A DNA stretch of 7,515 nucleotides from Trueperaceae bacterium (GTDB lineage: Bacteria > Deinococcota > Deinococci > Deinococcales > Trueperaceae). The notes under the pieces are model-generated. The model saw only the letters and a list, made by a program, of their open reading frames with translations. It was not told the DNA's origin and made no database searches. This document shows positions 5,568 through 7,515 of the stretch, in pieces. Numbering within the stretch: the first letter of the stretch is position 1; every line of letters starts with the position of its first letter. A program made the position numbers and the translations under genes. Location: contig SLSQ01000290.1 in the NCBI GenBank assembly GCA_007130355.1, positions 1 through 7,515 of the forward strand. Direction: 5' to 3'.

Positions 5568-6406
5568 TTCGCCATTTCGAGGGCGATGCGGCGGCCGGTG
5601 GGGGTGTCGGCGACGCCGCCCTCGCCGGTCTCGCGCAGTTCGGGCGGCAGCATCCGCCCGACCGAAGCCATCGCGCCGACCACCTCGTCCGGCGGGATGA
5701 ACGATTCGAGTCCGGCGAGCGCCAGCTGCGCGGCGGCGACCGCGTGCACCGAGTAGAACGCGTTGCGGGAGACGCACGGCACCTCGACGTAGCCGCCGAC
5801 CGGGTCGCACACCAGCCCGATCGTGTTCATGAGCGCCAGCGACCCGGCGTGGACGGCGGCGTGCGCGTCGCCGCCGAGCAGTTCGGTGATGGCGGCGGCC
5901 GCCATCGAGGCGGACGGTCCGATCTCGGCGCCGCAGCCGCCCGAGGCGCCGGCGATGAACATCGTTTCGGAGATGATCTCGCCGAAGCCGGCGGCGGTGA
6001 TCAGCGGCAGGATCAGCTCCTCGTCGCTCCGGCCCAGGTGGTCGGCGACGCCGAACAGCGCCCCGGGCAGGGTGCCGGCGCTGCCGGCGGTGGGAGCCGC
6101 GACGATCCGGCCCATGCGGGCGTTCTCCTCGTTCACCGCCATCGCGTACGCCTGCACCCGCTTCAGGAGCGGGGCGTCCAGCAGGTCGGCGGCCTGGTGC
6201 AGGCCCTTGGCGTTCCACCCGACCATGCCGGTGCGGCTCTTGGCGTCGTTCGTCAGGCCGCGGTCGACGCTGTCGCGCATGGCGGCGAGGCGCTCCGCCA
6301 TCTTCGCGAGCAGGGCGTCGCGGGCGTCGGCGTCGCCGCGCGTCTCGCGCTCGAGGAAGAAGGCGGAAGCGGGACCGGGGTGGCGGGCGAGTTCGTCGAA
6401 GGTCAC
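5564..6406 (-). CDS. sdaAA: L-serine dehydratase, iron-sulfur-dependent, alpha subunit
   Basis: This is the 280-residue catalytic subunit of the two-chain L-serine ammonia-lyase, which converts L-serine to pyruvate and ammonia in the cytoplasm. Family motifs are RIVAAPTAGSAGTLPG (100-115), ASGGCGAEIG (154-163), GLVCDPVGGYVEVPCVSRN (197-215) and the helix after it. Cys158, Cys200 and Cys211 are placed to bind the catalytic [4Fe-4S] cluster. Length is close to the usual 290. The start is a GTG at 6406 with AGGAGG 7 nt upstream, overlapping the sdaAB stop by 4 nt (GTGA). Its own stop overlaps the NDH-2 start in the same way. The separate beta and alpha chains match the Bacillus-type enzyme rather than the fused E. 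coli SdaA. Confidence 0.96.
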   Translation of the reverse strand: MTFDELARHPGPASAFFLERETRGDADARDALLAKMAERLAAMRDSVDRGLTNDAKSRTGMVGWNAKGLHQAADLLDAPLLKRVQAYAMAVNEENARMGRIVAAPTAGSAGTLPGALFGVADHLGRSDEELILPLITAAGFGEIISETMFIAGASGGCGAEIGPSASMAAAAITELLGGDAHAAVHAGSLALMNTIGLVCDPVGGYVEVPCVSRNAFYSVHAVAAAQLALAGLESFIPPDEVVGAMASVGRMLPPELRETGEGGVADTPTGRRIALEMAK

Positions 6407-7203
6407 GGCGCTCCCTCCTCTCCGCCGGCCGACGGCGCGTCGCGGCCGTCGCCGGTGTCGCGTCCCGCGATGCGTCCGGCGCGCGCCGGGGCGGGGCCGT
6501 CGTCGTGGGGGCCTGCCGGCGGTGGGTCGCCGGAGAGGACCTCCGGCAGCATCCGCATCCAGTGCACGTACGGCAGGTGGGCCAGGTAGTCGAGGGCCGG
6601 CTGCGACAGGCGCCGGTCGATCTCGACCGACATCATCGCCTCGCCGCCCCGCTCCTTGCGGGCGCAGTGGAGGGTGGCGATGTTGCTCGCGTCGTCGGCG
6701 AGGACCCGCGCCACGCGGGCGATCACGCCCGGCTGGTCGTGGTGCCGCACGAGCAGCGTGTGGAGGCCGCCGCGGAACTCGACCCGGAAGCCGTCGACGT
6801 CGAAGACGCGGACCAGCCCGCCGCCGAGGCTGCTGCCGGTCAGCGCGACCTCCTCGGTGGCGCCGTCCGGTCCGCCCTCGGTGCGGATGCGCACCGTGTT
6901 CGGGTGCACGTCGCCCAGGTCGGCGGTGCGGAAGACGACCTGCAGACCGGCGGCCGCGGCGTGATCGTGCGCCTCGGGCAGGCGCGGGTCGTCCGGCATC
7001 ATCCCGAGCAGGCCGGCCACCAGCGCCAGCTCGGTGCCGTGGCCGCGCGCCGTCTTGGCGAACGACCCGTGCAGCGTCAGCTCGGCGCGCGAGGGCGGCG
7101 TCAGGCGCGCGTGCCGCGCCAGCAGCGCCAGCCGGCAGGCGCCCGCCGTGTGCGACGACGACGGTCCCACCATCACCGGCCCGAGCACGTCCAAGAGTCC
7201 CAT
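6403..7203 (-). CDS. sdaAB: L-serine dehydratase, iron-sulfur-dependent, beta subunit
   Basis: This 266-residue partner of SdaAA opens with the conserved MVGPSSSHTAGA (11-22). HGSFAKTARGHGTELALVAGLLGM (45-68) follows in two conserved blocks, then HPNTV (100-104) and GSSLGGG (123-129). Residues about 147-200 form an ACT domain (TLLVRHHDQPGVIARVA ... ASNIATL), a typical amino-acid-sensing or dimerisation module, so serine feedback is possible. The family usually ends near 220 residues; here about 43 extra Pro/Gly/Asp/Arg-rich residues (224-266) form a likely disordered tail that runs over the sdaAA Shine-Dalgarno. The ATG at 7203 is 6 nt downstream of TAGCCT without a Shine-Dalgarno, so this first gene of the sdaAB-sdaAA-ndh operon is probably translated from a leaderless mRNA. 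Confidence 0.95.
   Translation of the reverse strand: MGLLDVLGPVMVGPSSSHTAGACRLALLARHARLTPPSRAELTLHGSFAKTARGHGTELALVAGLLGMMPDDPRLPEAHDHAAAAGLQVVFRTADLGDVHPNTVRIRTEGGPDGATEEVALTGSSLGGGLVRVFDVDGFRVEFRGGLHTLLVRHHDQPGVIARVARVLADDASNIATLHCARKERGGEAMMSVEIDRRLSQPALDYLAHLPYVHWMRMLPEVLSGDPPPAGPHDDGPAPARAGRIAGRDTGDGRDAPSAGGEEGAP
6414..6419 (-). promoter_or_regulatory. Strong ribosome binding site of sdaAA
   Basis: AGGAGG inside the 3' end of sdaAB lies 7 nt before the sdaAA GTG at 6406. It fixes the GTG as start and shows that the internal operon gene can be initiated by the classical route, in contrast to the leaderless sdaAB. Confidence 0.88.
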
Positions 7204-7209
7204 GAACGC

Positions 7210-7215
7210 AGGCTA
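7210..7215 (-). promoter_or_regulatory. -10 element TAGCCT, promoter of the sdaAB-sdaAA-ndh operon
   Basis: TAGCCT on the minus strand is at -12 to -7 from the sdaAB ATG. No TTGACA-like -35 box was found at normal spacing. Its position predicts a transcript that starts at or beside the ATG. Confidence 0.62.
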
Positions 7216-7275
7216 GCGCACGGCGGGCCGGCGGCGGGAGGTGCGGGACGACGCGGGCCGGCGCGCCACGCGAAC

Positions 7276-7297
7276 GGGACGGCCCGTAGGCCGCCCC
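7276..7297 (-). terminator. Hairpin with UACG tetraloop downstream of HU
   Basis: On the minus strand GGGGCGGCC, loop TACG and GGCCGTCCC form a 9-bp stem with one G-U pair. The loop, closed by C-G, is of the very stable UNCG class in RNA, and only in the HU transcript direction. It lies 44 nt after the HU stop and ahead of the sdaAB promoter. No U-run follows, so it may instead block 3' exonucleases. Confidence 0.5.
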
Positions 7298-7314
7298 GAG
7301 GTCGGTCGTCGCAG

Positions 7315-7331
7315 GTACCGGGGTCCGGTAC
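7315..7331 (-). terminator. Short inverted repeat just after the HU stop
   Basis: GTACCGG and CCGGTAC are separated by a 3-nt loop and begin 9 nt after the HU stop codon. It is symmetric, lacks a T-run and is weaker than the following stem. The two together may form the HU 3' end; a protein-binding site is another possibility. Confidence 0.35.
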
Positions 7332-7340
7332 GGGGACGGT

Positions 7341-7515
7341 TCAGCCCTTGACCTTCTCCTTCAGGCTCTTGCCGGGCTTGAACGCCGGGTACTTGCTGGA
7401 CGGGATCTTGATCTTGTCGGTGGTGCCGGGCTTGACGCCGGTGCGGGCCTTGCGCTCGCGGACTTCGAAGGTGCCGAAGCCGGTCAGCTGGACCTTCTTG
7501 CCCTTGTCGAGCGAG
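7341..7515 (-). CDS. hup: HU-family histone-like DNA-binding protein (5' end outside window)
   Basis: The C-terminal 57 residues and stop are present; the start is beyond the right edge. The fragment reads from SLDKGKKVQL through TGFGTFEVRERKARTG and VKPGTTDKIKIP to YPAFKPGKSLKEKVKG. This is the HU beta-sheet, the DNA-binding arm with its Arg/Lys-rich strand and Pro at the IP tip-return, and the closing helix. HU homodimers bend and compact DNA in the nucleoid. The TGVKPGT and YPAFKPGK wording resembles Thermus-type HU and supports a Deinococcota host. Codons favour AAG and GTC strongly, as expected for an abundant protein. It is upstream of, and on the same strand as, the sda operon, separated by two hairpins and a promoter. 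Confidence 0.95.
   Translation of the reverse strand, partial: SLDKGKKVQLTGFGTFEVRERKARTGVKPGTTDKIKIPSSKYPAFKPGKSLKEKVKG

Noticed and set aside
4266..5756. 496-codon plus-strand frame opposite NDH-2
   Set aside because: Composition is that of antisense high-GC coding DNA; the NDH-2 frame has all FAD, NAD and quinone motifs.
5568..6218. N-terminal extension of NDH-2 to 6218
   Set aside because: It would overlap sdaAA entirely and encodes Arg-rich shadow sequence; the GTG at 5567 directly precedes the FAD fold.
5823..7205. 460-codon plus-strand frame over both sda genes
   Set aside because: Antisense to two well-identified enzyme subunits; no recognisable domain.
1..7515. A novel defence, mobile or biosynthetic system
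   Set aside because: Every gene except the lipoprotein C-terminus and the zinc-ribbon protein belongs to a known housekeeping family. No transposase, integrase, toxin pair or nuclease was seen.

Overview
The window looks like ordinary chromosome from a high-GC bacterium, most likely of the phylum Deinococcota (the Thermus/Deinococcus/Truepera group). I infer this from two things. The C-terminal half of an HU-type DNA-binding protein at the right edge closely resembles the Thermus form as I remember it (TGFGTFEVR ... RTGVKPGT ... IKIP ... YPAFKPGK). In addition, four genes have a TANNNT hexamer at exactly -12 to -7 from the start codon, the layout known from leaderless mRNAs in Deinococcus. 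No search could be run, so the lineage is an inference. No mobile element, CRISPR array, tRNA or rRNA was seen.

Layout, left to right. Positions 1-1359 (minus) hold a probable secreted lipoprotein: a lipobox signal peptide, one bacterial Ig-like domain, an acidic/proline pentapeptide linker and a beta-rich region that runs off the left edge. Positions 1360-1600 are a gene-free divergent region with three close inverted repeats. Positions 1601-2515 (plus) hold a short-chain dehydrogenase/reductase, the only plus-strand gene. It converges on a small PspC-domain membrane protein (2538-2726, minus), with two hairpins over the junction. Then, all on the minus strand, come a 103-residue protein with a C-terminal zinc ribbon (2810-3121), an inositol-monophosphatase family phosphatase (3146-3994), a type II NADH dehydrogenase (4041-5567), the alpha and beta subunits of an iron-sulfur L-serine dehydratase (5564-6406 and 6403-7203), and the 3' part of an HU gene (7341-7515).

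The clearest functional unit is the operon sdaAB-sdaAA-ndh, read right to left. Both junctions are 4-base GTGA stop/start overlaps, so the three proteins are probably translationally coupled. Serine dehydratase makes pyruvate and ammonia from L-serine, and NDH-2 passes NADH electrons to quinone, so the cluster could join serine catabolism to respiration (inference). Expression signals fall into two classes. The genes at 2726, 3121, 3994 and 7203 begin 6 nt after TANNNT with no Shine-Dalgarno. The internal gene sdaAA and the lipoprotein have AGGAGG 7 nt before the start.

I did not find a convincing undescribed biological system. The points most worth a second look are the leaderless/leadered split, the sda-ndh coupling, the modular lipoprotein, the inverted-repeat cluster at 1428-1494 and several GC-rich hairpins without U-tracts.
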